From positions 12,613,043-12,677,042 of the forward strand of contig CM055267.1 in NCBI GenBank assembly GCA_029237695.1: DNA of 64,000 bases. The letters are read 5' to 3'. Of the stretch, positions 11,250-21,834 are shown in pieces. The position numbers were made by a program, and so were the translations under genes. The DNA comes from Conchocele bisecta. Lineage: Eukaryota; Mollusca; Bivalvia; Lucinida; Thyasiridae. Numbering within the stretch: the stretch's first letter is position 1; the number at the start of each line of letters is the position of its first letter. A model generated the notes under the pieces. It had not been told where the DNA came from. It ran no database searches and saw nothing but the letters and a program-made list of their open reading frames with translations.

Positions 11250-12325
11250 ATTATACCCACTTTTTTGTAAAAAAAAAATGGGTATATTGTTTTCGTCACG
11301 GGTGTCCGTCCGTCCGTCCGTACGCCCGTCCGTCCGTACGTCCGTACGTCCGTCACGTTTCTTGTAACTCGAAAAACTTTTTCACCTTCATACCTACGCG
11401 CCTGATATTTGGTATGTAGCTTCGTTATCATGTGCAGATGCGCAAAGTGAATTCGGATTTTTGATCCGACCCTCCATCATGGATTATCTCCCCCTTTCGG
11501 ACTCAGAATTTCCCATTTTTTTCTTGTAACTCGACTTTTTTACTTCATACCTACGCGCCTCTATTTGGTATGTGCTTGTATCATGCAGATGCGCAAAGTG
11601 AATTGGTTTTTGATCGACCTCCTATTTGATTATCTCTTGGATGAATCCCATTTTTTCCTTGTAACTCAAAAAAACCATTATACTTCGCGCCTATATTTGC
11701 ATGTAGCTTCGTCTGTGCACATGCGCAAAGTGAATTCCCATTTTTGATCCGACCCTCCATCATCGATTACCTCCCCCTTTCGGACTCAGAATTTCCCATT
11801 TTTTCCTTGTAACTCGAAAAACTTTTTCACCTTCATACCTACGCGCCTCATATTTGCTATGTAGATTCGTTATCATGTGCAGATGCGCAAAGTAAATTCG
11901 GATTTTTCATCCGACCTCCATCATGGATTATCTCCCCCTTTCGGACTCAGAATTTCCCATTTTTTCCTTGTAACTCGAAAAACTTTTTCACCTTCATACC
12001 TACGCGCCTCATATTTGCTTTGTAGCTTCGTTATCATGTGCACATGCGCAAAGTGAATTCCCATTTTTGATCCGACCCTCCATCATCGATTACCTCCCCC
12101 TTTCGGACTCAGAATTTCCCATTTTTTCCTTGTAACTCGAAAAACTTTTTCACCTTCATACCTACGCGTCTGATATTTGGTTCGTAGCTTCGTTTTGATG
12201 TGCTGATGCGCAAAGTGAATTCGGATTTTTTATCCGACCCTCCATCATGGATTACCTCCCCCTTTCGGACTTGGAATTTGGGGAAAGTGGGTATATTGCG
12301 ATGGCGCGCCATCGACTTTTTCTAG
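11250..12325 (+). mobile_element. Helitron-like element with six ~162-bp core repeats
   Basis: A (CCGT)n head at 11306-11353 is followed by core units marked by CTTGTAACTCGAAAAACTTT at 11361, 11523, 11658, 11806, 11967 and 12129; the intact spacing is 161-162 bp. GGGTATATTG occurs near both ends. The right end has the perfect palindrome CGATGGCGCGCCATCG (12299-12314), seven bases, then CTAG followed by T, as in Helitron 3' ends. The 5' terminus was not resolved. Confidence 0.75.
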
Positions 12326-12715
12326 TTGGTTCTACATCGAAACTAGAAAAACGGCACCAATATGTACATAACATATAGAATCACTGATATAAATATTAAC
12401 ATAATTATGTGTTTTGTGTTTTTAATAGTTGCAACATTGTTAACATCATGTTTAGCCCTTTTTATATCATTACGGTATTCATTTAAATGGCTGTTTAATA
12501 TTTGTTTTCATATTCCTTTTTATTTCTTTGAAATTTTAATGTGAGAAATGGAAACAACAGTATATATTCACATGGGCAGGGCTCATCTGTACCTACAAAG
12601 TTCTCTAGCATTATTATACAATTAATATTCACTAAACCATCTTCTCCATACGTCTCAACCTTGTATCTTGTATCTGAACATACTATTTTGTTTGACTCCT
12701 TTTTGGCACCTAGCC

Positions 12716-13104
12716 AGGCCCGTACGCAGGAATTAATTTAGGGGGGTGCATTATCGACGGCGCGAAGGGCTAAACATTGTTTTTTTTTGCACATTCACAG
12801 ACAGACCTCGGCAGATTAACCATTTCACCCCCTAAATAACTGGAATGGATTTTGATATGTTAATTTTGCAACCCATTCCAATGATCACAAAATGATTTTC
12901 AGACCAGTCCATTTATGAACATGAGGTGTTTTTGTTCTCAAAATTATGACAATTACTTGCAAAAAGTGCAGATACTAATGAGACGGCTCGTCATGAGCCA
13001 GCTCATCTGGATCTACACTTTTTGCCACTACATAGGCCTGTGGTGATGAACGGGTTAAGGGGGGTGCGTACGCACCCGTCGCACCCCCTCTGCGTACGGG
13101 CCTA
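12716..13104. mobile_element. DNA transposon remnant with AGGCCCGTACGCAG termini
   Basis: AGGCCCGTACGCAG at 12716 is mirrored by CTGCGTACGGGCCT at 13090. CTAGCC occurs on both outer sides (12710-12715, 13105-13110), a likely target duplication with one stray base on the right. A family-C MITE is nested inside. Confidence 0.7.
12816..13058. mobile_element. Family-C MITE (TTAA-flanked), nested
   Basis: TTAACCATTTCACCCC at the left is mirrored loosely by GATGAACGGGTTAA. The palindromic core contains GAGACGGCTCGTCATGAGCC and then GCTCATCTGGATC. Confidence 0.75.
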
Positions 13105-13316
13105 CTAGCCATTTATGAACAATACGTTATAAGTATGTTGAGGGGTATATAGTTTTTGTAATTTCGTCCGTCCTTTCGTCCATCCTTCCATCCGTCCATT
13201 TGTCCATTCCGTCCGTCCGGCTATCTGTCTGTCTGTCCGTACGTCCACGTTAAAGTTGTTGGATACCCATTATCTCTGTAACCGTAAGTCAGATTGACCT
13301 CAAACTTCATATACTT

Positions 13317-13445
13317 AGTTTAAACAATATTTATTAAGTTATAAGTCATGTAAAGGAACAATACATGGTATGATACAAGCATTAAATAGTGTGTGGATTG
13401 GAAAACAAGCTTGAAAAAGCTTATATGAATTCTTCTCCACAAAAC
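13317..13445 (-). mobile_element. Retroposed fragment with 12-bp target duplication
   Basis: CTTCATATACTT lies on both sides (13305-13316, 13446-13457) and belongs to the interrupted host repeat. On the - strand the insert ends with AATAAATATTG, a polyadenylation signal. That layout fits target-primed insertion of a short LINE or other transcript 3' end. Confidence 0.7.
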
Positions 13446-13549
13446 CTTCATATACTTGCTTATCATAATCCATATTTTCATTCCATACCACACTCATGCG
13501 GCCTTCATGTCCAAGGTCAAATTACTTAGAGATTTCCATTAAGGTTTTT

Positions 13550-14340
13550 GTCCCGCCTGCTTTAGCAGAAGCGGGACATAGGCATAGCTTTTCCGTTGGC
13601 GTATGCGGCGGCGGCGTCAACATTTCATGTTAACTTTTTGCCATACTTGGTATACAGCAACACTGTGGTGTAACCATCTCACACAGAAGGAGCCCATGTG
13701 ACCATGACCTAGTTTTCATGGTTCATTGACCTACTTTTCACATGCATTCAATGTTATGTTTTTGCGTTTAGCTCTGTTTCTAAAACTTAACGCTCAGGTT
13801 AATTCGTTGTAACTTCTGTTTCCCTCAATGGAATGCTTTAATATTCCATACATGCATTTGAAACAACATCCGACATCATTCTACAGAAAGCCCATGGTGC
13901 CCGCTAACCCCAAAAGTCAAGGTCACAGGCTTAGAAAATTCCGGGTTTGGAAAACTTAACGGTCGGTTTAATTTATTACAACTTCTGTTTCCCTTGATGG
14001 AATGCTTTAATACTTCTTAGGTGTAAACTATAGCAACATCCGGCATAATTCTACAGAAAGCCCATGGTGCCCGCTAACCCCAAGGTCAAGGTCACGGGCT
14101 TAGAAAATGCTCAGTTTTGGAAAACTTAACGCTTGGTTTAATTTATTGTAACTCCCTTGATGGAATGTTTAATATTTCATACATGCATTTGTAAGAACAT
14201 TCCGCATCATTTGCAGACAGTTCATGGTGTCCGGTAACCCAAAGGTCAAGGTCACGGACTTAAAAAATGTCTAGTATAGAAATTTAGCATCGGTGCCAGG
14301 AGATACATGTCGTTGGCGCCATTCTTGTTTGTGTTTAGCT
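13550..14340 (+). mobile_element. Core-repeat element starting with a CCCGC/GCGGG hairpin
   Basis: TCCCGCCTGCTTTAGCAGAAGCGGGA forms a hairpin head. Units of ~160-175 bp then repeat ATTCTACAGAAAGCCCATGG and AAGGTCAAGGTCACGGGCTT. It probably ends near GGCGCCATTCTTGTTT. Confidence 0.65.
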
Positions 14341-14379
14341 GTGTTTGTTGGAAAATAAGTGTTTTGGTTTCAGTTTATT

Positions 14380-14805
14380 ATCCCCTCGCGTAGCAAAAAG
14401 GGGATATAGGGATACAAAAGTTGTCTGTTCATCCGTCTGTCCATCTGTCCATCACAAAAATTAACATTGGGGTTAATCTGCAATAACTTCTGTTTCCATT
14501 GATGGAATGCTTTAATATTTCATAGGTGCATTTGTAACACCATCCTGCATCATTCTACAGAAAGCGTATGGTGCCCGCTAACCCTAAGGTCAAGGACTTA
14601 GAAAATGTTTTGTTTCGAAAACTTTACACTTCTCTTTCCCGCAATGGAATGCTTTAATATTTCATAGGTGTATTTTTAACAACATCTCACATCATTCTAC
14701 AGAAAGCCCATGGTGCTCATTAACCCCAAGGTTATTACAAGCTCCTTATATGTACTATCAAACTGCGCCAGGTGGGACATTTTGCTCCGCGGAGCTCTTG
14801 TTTAA
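14380..14805 (+). mobile_element. Second core-repeat element
   Basis: The head TATCCCCTCGCGTAGCAAAAAGGGGATA is a hairpin followed by GTCCATCTGTCCATCAC. Its core units are related to those at 13.8-14.3 kb. The tail is GCTCCGCGGAGCTCTTGTTT. Confidence 0.65.
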
Positions 14806-14934
14806 ATATTTACGTTAATGTTTTTATATTGTCGGCGGCCGGGGGTATACGTGAGCCCCTGCTCACTTTCTCTAGTTATTTCTATTTAGGTTGAGAGGGC
14901 TAACTGCATGATGTCTATTGTCCTTGCAATATTA

Positions 14935-15177
14935 TTAACTCTTTGCATGCTGGGAAATTTGTGGGCTATAAATAGTTAAAAAATAGCAGATGACAATTCA
15001 TTATATTTTCTTTTATTTCTCCTTATAAATGTCATGAATATGTCTTGGAATTTCATTAGAATTGTGTCCGGAGGACACAATTCTAATGAAATTTCAAGAC
15101 ATTTACAGAGAGAAATAAAAACATATACTCCTAATTCGTTTGGCGGATATTTTCGCTGCTAGCATGCAAAGAGTTAA
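14935..15177. mobile_element. Family-B MITE (TTAA-flanked, palindromic)
   Basis: TTAACTCTTTGCATGCTGGG at the left and CTAGCATGCAAAGAGTTAA at the right. The centre is a near-perfect palindrome around GTGTCCGGAGGACAC with long AATTCTAATGAAATTTCAAG arms. Confidence 0.85.
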
Positions 15178-15330
15178 AGGTACATGCCCACTCAGTAGGC
15201 ATGCACTTGATGTTCTTTATATCAGAGACATCATCTGGGACATTTTCTGGCAAAGTAAACATTCATTCACCATTACCCCATGTATTGATTGGCATTATTA
15301 TACATTTTATATCAGACCGTGTTTACTGTA
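15174..15330. mobile_element. Family-D MITE, truncated
   Basis: Begins TTAAAGGTACATGCCCACTC, sharing its TTAA with the right end of the preceding family-B copy. It matches 22474-22640 and then stops. Confidence 0.75.
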
Positions 15331-15571
15331 TATTAGTTATTCATTCAAGGGTGTTGTGCATTCAGGGATATAGTTTCGTAGTTATTGTTCCATATTGCAT
15401 CAAATTTTTCTAATGTGTTATGTCTTGCGTAATTTGATGACGTCACAATGAACATGGGTTAATGACATGTGGTGATAAGCTATATACACAAGTTTGAAAG
15501 TTTATGGAGTAAGCTATATTCACCTGTCGAGCCACAGCATGAAGTGGTTTAATTATTGAATGTGCGGCCAG

Positions 15572-15952
15572 TGCGCAGTGACTCGGACCTAGGACCCAAT
15601 ACTTGTATGGCTCATTTGGAAAATGTTACCCCACCCATAGGTTGAGGACCGAAATCTATAAATACATTAAATATACCAAAAATCATTAATAATTGAAAAC
15701 AAAATAAGCTAAACAAATTCTTTACTCCTCCTATACACAGTAACCTTACAGGAGGGAGTAAATAATTAGTTTAGCTTGTTTGTTTTCACTTATCAATGCT
15801 TTTAGGTATATTTAATGTATTTATAGACCTCGGTCCGTTACTTCAACCTGTGACCCCACCCACCCATTTCCCATACACTATACCGTACAGCCAGGGTAAC
15901 GTTTTCCAAATGAGCCAAGTATTGGGTCCTAGGTCTGAGTCTTCCACCTGTG
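15572..15952. mobile_element. Inverted-repeat element related to the foldback family
   Basis: GACTCGGACCTAGGACCCAA at the left is mirrored by TTGGGTCCTAGGTCTGAGTC then TTCCACCTGTG at the right, with arms of about 170-190 bp. The outer terminus GAGTCTTCCACCTGTG is that of the 6546-7706 element. The left tip is degenerate and no target duplication was seen. Confidence 0.7.
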
Positions 15953-16006
15953 GGCCAGGGCAGCCCCAGTTCTCCTGCATGATATGGGCCTATACAGTTC
16001 ACTATC

Positions 16007-16080
16007 ACAGGTGGAAGACTCAGACCTGTCGCACAAAACAAATGTCCATTAAAAAAAAAAACACTACCCCACCCATTTTG
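16007..16080. mobile_element. Solo end of foldback family
   Basis: CACAGGTGGAAGACTCAGAC and ACTACCCCACCCA match the left arm of the 6546-7706 element, then sequence switches into a family-C MITE. Confidence 0.65.
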
Positions 16081-16284
16081 GTATGTTAGTTTTGTAACCA
16101 ATACAATCGTCACAAAATGGTCTTCAGACCAGTCCATTTATGAAAAGGCGTGTTTTTGCTCTCAAAAATATTAAAATTACTAAAAGTGCAGATCCTGAGG
16201 AGATGGCTCGTCTCGAGCCGGCTCATCTGGATCTACACTGTTTGCCAATACCACTATACAGGTCTGTAATGTTGAAAGGGTTAA
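16080..16284. mobile_element. Family-C MITE, left-truncated
   Basis: The core GAGATGGCTCGTCTCGAGCC then GGCTCATCTGG, and the right end GTTGAAAGGGTTAA, match the family. Confidence 0.75.
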
Positions 16285-16329
16285 CAAGGGGAAATTTACT
16301 TGGGAATGACCATCTTGTAAAGTGGGTGG

Positions 16330-16725
16330 CAGGTTGGAGTATGCGATGGGTAATTTAACGATCGAGGTTCATCCTTACTGGAATCCCGACCAGAGACCTG
16401 GTTTAACCCTCACATACGACTTTGGCATTCTTGTATGTGACAGTTGAATCTGATTATACCCCTAATGTGAGTATTACGATTATTCGTAATCCTATTACTT
16501 TTAGGGGAAGGGGCCAAGTGGCTTTGGTGTGGTATAGACCTGGTACCATGTCGGGTTATTCTAATTTCAGGGCTGAATATATATTTTTTTTCGATGTAAA
16601 TATTCTGTTCTAATTTTGGGATTTCCCCCGCAATGCAGCAGGTTAAATACAGGATTGAACCCGTTGGCCCGGCCTTAAATGACATTAGCGGTTGCTAGGC
16701 CGTTGAAACACCAATAAATAAACAA
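16330..16725 (+). mobile_element. SINE-like repeat, near full length
   Basis: From about GCGATGGGTAATTTAACGAT through TTCTTGTATGTGACAGTTGA and GATTTCCCCC to GGATTGAACCCGTTGGCCCG and a tail GCCGTTGAAACACCAATAAA. GATTGAACCC is near a Pol III B-box consensus, but an A box was not established. Homologous to 18310-18695. Confidence 0.65.
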
Positions 16726-16729
16726 ACAA

Positions 16730-17085
16730 AACTAAAAAAACAACAACATATTTTGGGAGCCGTTACCGTGAAACACAGCTTTTTTGTTTGGCCTTACATT
16801 GATACCTAACCTAACCATTCTTGGACATTCATGTGACCTTGACCTACTTTCCGTTTAATATACAAATGTAGGTCACATCCATTAAAAGTTTGACGTATGT
16901 CCGAATTTCGGATATCTCCTAATACGTTAGTCGGATGTTTGCTAAAGTTTATTAGTAGCTTCCTCACATTGATAGCTAACCGCCCTGGGTCATTTGTGTA
17001 ACCCACAGCGCTGACCCAGGACCCCACCCCCCTTAACCACCTCTAAGTGTTTATAAAATAATCAACAGGAGATGACCAAACCATA
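16730..17085. other. Unassigned DNA
   Basis: No exon-like or repeat structure was recognised. Confidence 0.5.
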
Positions 17086-17244
17086 TTAACCCTTAGACCG
17101 CTACTCACGACAATTGTCGTCTGCTGTTGCTTTTATATCTTGCCTTATTTCTCAATAAAAACATGGTTTGACAGCACTTCAGAATAATTTCAGAAAATAG
17201 AAAATAAACAGCAGCCGACAACACAAATAAGATCTAAGGGTTAA
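17086..17244. mobile_element. Family-A MITE (TTAA-flanked)
   Basis: TTAACCCTTAGACCGCTACT at the left and GATCTAAGGGTTAA at the right, with GTCGTCTGCTGTTG and its complement inside. It lacks the central palindrome of the longer copies. Confidence 0.85.
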
Positions 17245-17584
17245 AATGTCATAGGCCATGTCAATTCTATCAATACAAAACAATTTCAAACAATATATTT
17301 TTTTTGGTGTGGGGTGGTGGGGGGGAGGGGGCAGAATTTGTGTTTGAGCTAACTACAACTGTAATTGTAACTGGTCATCTGTATAGGTTACATGTAGGTT
17401 TGATATACAAGTTGCAATCTTTTTGCCATAATGTCTTGAATGTGGCGTGGCGTTCATTCTATTGCCGTAGAATCCAGGTATTTTTGTGATGATTGCTGTA
17501 GATACCATTATCTCTTTCCAAGATATATGCCAGTGGTGTAAAGCTGGAAAAATACTTAGCTGTTTTAACCACCTTGTGAGAGCA

Positions 17585-18060
17585 CAATCCAGACTATATA
17601 GCCTACTGTAATAACCCTAAATATTCGAACACAATTTGCTTTGGGAAACCCCTATTACCTATTAAATAGGAGTTTCACAGAACAAATTGTATCCAAATAC
17701 ATTGTTATTGTGATTAAACCTGTACTGCCACACTATCACTGAATATCGGCATGCTCACTAGTGTAGGGAAAACATATATTTTTATATAATTCCAGCACAA
17801 AAATATTTACACAATTCCCTAACATTTGATTGGCCTGTAGCAAGTCTCTGTCCAAAATTTATATCCCCGCCTTGTCCAGTATTCCCGCGACTTTTCCAAG
17901 TTTATACCCCGATAAATTCCACAAATAGGCCATTCATTCCTATAGTGTTTCCCCAAATAAATGATGTCCGAATACTCAGGGTTATTACGGAACTTCCTAT
18001 ACATGTATTGGCAGAAAACTGTGTTCATCACTGAAAGCCAATTTTAGTTCACTGGAGATT
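17585..18060. repeat. Inverted-repeat region related to the 55.6-kb hairpin
   Basis: TAATAACCCTAAATATTCGA at the left is mirrored by CGAATACTCAGGGTTATTAC at the right. Inside, CCCGCGACTTTTCCAAGTTT and ATAAATTCCACAAATAGGCC match one arm of the hairpin at 55608-55761. Confidence 0.65.
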
Positions 18061-18077
18061 TGTGCCATGCTTGGATT

Positions 18078-18282
18078 TTAACCCTTAGACCGCTATCTTA
18101 ATTTTGTTGTTGTCTGCTGTTTATTTATATTTTCCATTTTTATCATCAAAAACAGGCTTTGACAGCACTTTAGAATAATTTACAACATGTTTTGACTGCA
18201 CTTCAGAATCATTTCCATTGGAAATGATTCTGAAGTGCTGTCAAACCATGTTTTTATTGAGAAATAAGGGTCTAAGGGTTAA
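18078..18282. mobile_element. Family-A MITE (TTAA-flanked)
   Basis: TTAACCCTTAGACCGCTATC to GGTCTAAGGGTTAA, with the central palindrome AATCATTTCCATTGGAAATG. Confidence 0.9.
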
Positions 18283-18309
18283 ATAATTTTTAAATTCAAT
18301 AATTAAAGG

Positions 18310-18695
18310 TGGTGGTTGATTGTGAGTATGCGATGGGTAATTTAATGATCGGGATTTATCCTTCCCAGAATCCTGACGAGAGACCTGGTTTGGCCCTCAG
18401 GTACGTCTTTGACATTCTTGTATGTGAGAGTTGAATCTGGTTATACCCCTTATATCAGTAATGCGATTATTTCAAGGGGCCAAGTGACTTTGGTGTGGTA
18501 TGGACCTGGCACCATGTCAGGTTATTCTAATTTGAGGGCTGAATATATTTTTTTTTCGATGTAAATATTCCATTCTGATTTTTGGTATTTCCCCCAATGC
18601 AGCAGGTTAAATATAGGATCGAACACGTTGGCCTGGCTTTAAATGACCTTAGCTGTTGATAGGCTGTTAAACACCAATAAATCAATCAATAATTA
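18310..18695 (+). mobile_element. SINE-like repeat, near full length
   Basis: Parallel to 16330-16725: GCGATGGGTAATTTAATGAT, TTCTTGTATGTGAGAGTTGA, TTTCCCCCAATGCAGCAGGT and tail GCTGTTAAACACCAATAAAT. Confidence 0.65.
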
Positions 18696-19019
18696 ACGCA
18701 ACAAGGAGGCTAACTCCATGACGATATAGCCCCCTTATTCAACTGAGCCTTCAAATGGAGAAATAAGACGTGTAAAAATCACAGGTCGAAGATTAGGCCT
18801 GTCTGTATCAGGGATGCATTATTATACCATTCCACGTGGAGGATGCACAGTTTGTCCCACAGATTACTACGTCCAATTACCTCTTTAACTGACACCCTGG
18901 GAGATTCCATCAAGTTCTGGCTTAGAGAGGTTCCACCGCAATTCATGTATATAAGGCCATCAAAAAAAGAACTTTGGTTCTCAGACACGGGCTTTGTGAA
19001 ATGTGACTCGAGAGGGTGG

Positions 19020-19208
19020 ATTTTTGTTGCGCCCGTTTATAGTTGGCACATAGTTTACAGCGCGATATAGTTGGCACATTGGCATACGGACACGGACGTA
19101 CATACGTATGTGCGTCCAAGTTTACGTTATTGGTTAAAGGTTTTGGTTAAAAATGTTGGTAGACTATCAAAGCTCGGCGGGCACAACATGCGAGCCGCGG
19201 TCATCTAG
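19020..19208 (+). mobile_element. Short Helitron-like element
   Basis: The head GCGCCCGTTTATAGTTGGCA is followed by GTACATACGTATGTGCGTCC and GGTTAAAGGTTTTGGTTAAA. It ends CGAGCCGCGGTCAT then CTAG (19205-19208) and T. Same family as 20958-21098. Confidence 0.65.
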
Positions 19209-19495
19209 TATTTGTTTTGAGATGTTCATGAATCGTCTCTGATTTTCTGTAAAGTCGTCAGATGCATATACATGCATGTTCTATAATGTTACTATAACCT
19301 CTTTGGATGTGACAAATCACCATATTTTCGTCAGACATAATTTGGATTTAACATACTTTTACATGGTACTAGTTTTGATTGATCACGTGGCGAATTTACA
19401 GTTATGATTTTATTTCTCCATGACGATAAAATTCTCTGACGCGTAGGGATTTTTCTGACTCGACGATATCTGAGAACCAAAGTACTTTTCTATGA
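19203..19495 (-). repeat. Inverted copy of the 20005-20350 segment
   Basis: TTATTTCTCCATGACGATAA and GATATCTGAGAACCAAAGTA are the complement of sequence at 20020-20100. With 20005-20350 it forms a widely spaced inverted pair. Confidence 0.7.
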
Positions 19496-19568
19496 TCTAA
19501 GCACACCAAGCCATGTACTTGTGTAGTGTGCTGTGCAGTCATGAACTGCCATTGGTGATCACGATGAA

Positions 19569-19760
19569 TTAACCCTTTCACCCCTAAGTAACTGGAATGG
19601 ATTGTGATATGTTAATTTTCCTACCAAACAAATCATCACCAAATGATTTGTTCAACTAGTCCATTTATAAAAAGGGGGTGTTTTTTTTCTAAAAAATATG
19701 AAAATTAGTTGCAAAAAATGCAGATCCTGATGAGACGGCTCCGTCTGGGAATTCACTTGT
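19569..19760. mobile_element. Family-C MITE, right-truncated
   Basis: TTAACCCTTTCACCCCTAAG starts the copy; it runs to CTGATGAGACGGCTCCGTCT and stops before the right terminus. Confidence 0.8.
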
Positions 19761-19789
19761 TGAGCGGTAAAACATATAGGAATTTATTG

Positions 19790-19905
19790 ACGGCAGTATA
19801 GTTTCATTTTCATCGGAAATGATTCTAAAGTGTTATCAAATCATGTTTAAAAATAGAACATAATCAGCAGACAGCAACATTTAGTTCAGCAGTATAAAGA
19901 GCAAA
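19790..19905. mobile_element. Family-A MITE, fragment
   Basis: Half of the central palindrome (ATCGGAAATGATTCTAAAGT) and the CAGCAGACAGCAAC arm are present; neither terminus is intact. Confidence 0.55.
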
Positions 19906-20004
19906 TGGCAAGACAACGTCAGTGGATGGTAATGGTATACCTTCAGTAAGGTTGGGTACAATTCTGAGTACATAACTCTAATTACATATCATCACATTGC
20001 ATTA

Positions 20005-20350
20005 GACCATAAAAAAAGGACTTTTGTTCTCAGATATCGCCACGTCTGAATAATCCCTGCGCGTTGAGCATTTTATCGTCATGGAGAAATCAAATTGTAC
20101 TATAAATTTGCCACATGATCAATAAAAAAGACTACCATCCAAAAATATGTTAAATCCATTCATGTCTGACGAAAATCTTGCTATTTTTCACGTCTAAAGA
20201 GGTTATAGTAACTTTAATTTTTTGTTTCAGACGTTCGTCTCTGATTTTTTTTCATGTTACCAGATGCATATATTATGAAACGAAAAATCTCAAACAAAAA
20301 AATATAACATTTATTTTAAAAACTCTGCCCTCCCGCTACACATTCCACAA
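20005..20350 (+). repeat. Repeat segment, partner of 19203-19495
   Basis: TTTTGTTCTCAGATATCGCC, ATCGTCATGGAGAAAT and GAGGTTATAGTAACTTT are all mirrored at 19203-19495. It runs into the small minisatellite at 20367. Confidence 0.7.
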
Positions 20351-20366
20351 ACCCCATGTCTGAGAA

Positions 20367-20556
20367 CTGAAGCACGTATAGAACTGAAGCACTATAGAAC
20401 TGAAGCACGTATAGAACTGAAGCACTATAGAACTGAAGCACGTATAGAACTGACTGAAGCACGTATAGAACTGAAGCACTATAGAACTGAAGCACGTATA
20501 GAACTGAAGCACGTATAGAACTGACTGAAGCACGTATAGAACTGAAGCACGTATAT
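20367..20556 (+). repeat. 15-19 bp minisatellite (AGAACTGAAGCACGTAT)
   Basis: About eleven units of GAACTGAAGCAC with CGTAT or TAT spacers, plus two units with an extra CTGA. The antisense open frame 20336-20533 is a product of it. Confidence 0.9.
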
Positions 20557-20688
20557 TTTATGGCCTTACATTACAGTTATGACAAAGTAGTATTTCCAAA
20601 TTTGTGTTTGAAGCGTTCTTTGTTTACTTTCTACTTCGTGGAGAGTGATTGAATAATTTTGTAGAATTTTCTCTCAATAACAATATAG

Positions 20689-20926
20689 TTAACTCTTTGC
20701 ATGTGGGCTTTAAATAGTTCAAAACTAGCGGACAACAATTCATCATATTTTCTTGTATTTCTCCCCGTAAATATCATGAATATGTCTTGGAATTTCATTA
20801 GAATTGAGTCCTGAGGACTCAATTGTAATGAAATTGCAAGACATATTTACAGAGAGAAATAAAACGTATACCGGTACTCCTAATTCGTTTGGCGGATATT
20901 TTCACCGCTAGCATGCAAAGAGTTAA
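20689..20926. mobile_element. Family-B MITE (TTAA-flanked)
   Basis: TTAACTCTTTGCATGTGGGC to CGCTAGCATGCAAAGAGTTA, with the centre GAGTCCTGAGGACTC. Confidence 0.85.
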
Positions 20927-20957
20927 GTATGAATGTCAACACCCTGCTGATTTTTTG

Positions 20958-21098
20958 TCGTGCCCGCTTGCGGACAGCGTGATAGTCGGCACACTGGCGT
21001 ACGTACGTATGTCCGTCCGGGTTAAAGTTTTTGGTTAAAGTTTTTCGGTATACTATCAAAGCGTCGGCGGTCACGACATGCGGGCCGTGGCCATCTAG
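20958..21098 (+). mobile_element. Short Helitron-like element
   Basis: The head GTCGTGCCCGCTTGCGGACA is followed by GTACGTACGTATGTCCGTCC and GGTTAAAGTTTTTGGTTAAA. The right end has hairpin GGCC-GT-GGCC (21083-21092), AT, CTAG (21095-21098), then T. Confidence 0.7.
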
Positions 21099-21471
21099 TT
21101 CTATATTTTAGTGTGTGAAATGTAAATGATATTACCAGTATGCAATATTTATACCGTTGACTGAGGTTTAGCATATAGTGCATCCTGTTGCCTATGAAGT
21201 GGCAAATGTGCAAATATGTCGAGTACCATCTACCAATCACAAGGATAATGGTTTCAATTACAAATACAGCACATGATTGTCACGACATTAAACTGTAGTT
21301 GGTAGATGTAGGCAGCAAATATACAGGATGTTTGGCACAAGGAGAAAAATATATTGTAGGTAAATTAAATTTAATTTTGAAATATTTTATTTGTTTCTCC
21401 ATGATGATTGTAAATCTAGTAAAATAAATTATATGAAATGATATTACATTCACTGAGTGCAAGTGTCTATA

Positions 21472-21665
21472 TTAACCCTTTGAATACGAGAAACTTAAAT
21501 TGTCGTCTGCTGTTGTATTATACATTGTCTTCTTTCGCAATGAAAACATGGTTTAGCATGCCATCGGAAATGATTCTAAATTAAGTTCTGTTTTGTTGTT
21601 TTTTTTTAGAAAAAAGGAAAATAAACAGCAGATGACATAATGTAATTCAGCATTATACGGGTTAA
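21472..21665. mobile_element. Family-A MITE (TTAA-flanked), diverged
   Basis: TTAACCCTTTGAATACGAGA to GCATTATACGGGTTAA with GTCGTCTGCTGTTG and CAGCAGATGAC inside. Confidence 0.75.
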
Positions 21666-21834
21666 GGCCGAAGTATCAGCAGGCCGAGTTGTCGACTGCA
21701 TAATGTCAAGTACCGGCACATGTTAAGTGAAACATCACCGTTGTTACTCAAAACAACATAATTACCGTAATGATTCTAATAGATACCCATATGTAGTTTT
21801 AATACAATTGTGATAATGCAAACACTATTATCAC

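Larger units (their letters stand above)
13137..14875 (+). mobile_element. Helitron-like element broken by nested insertions
   Basis: It starts near GGGGTATATAGTTTTTG, has a (CCGT)n head, and carries the same core unit as the element at 1-575. The end has the hairpin GTGAGC-CCCT-GCTCAC (14851-14866), then CTAG (14872-14875) followed by T, a Helitron-type terminus. Insertions at 13317-13445 and about 13550-14805 separate its parts. Confidence 0.7.
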
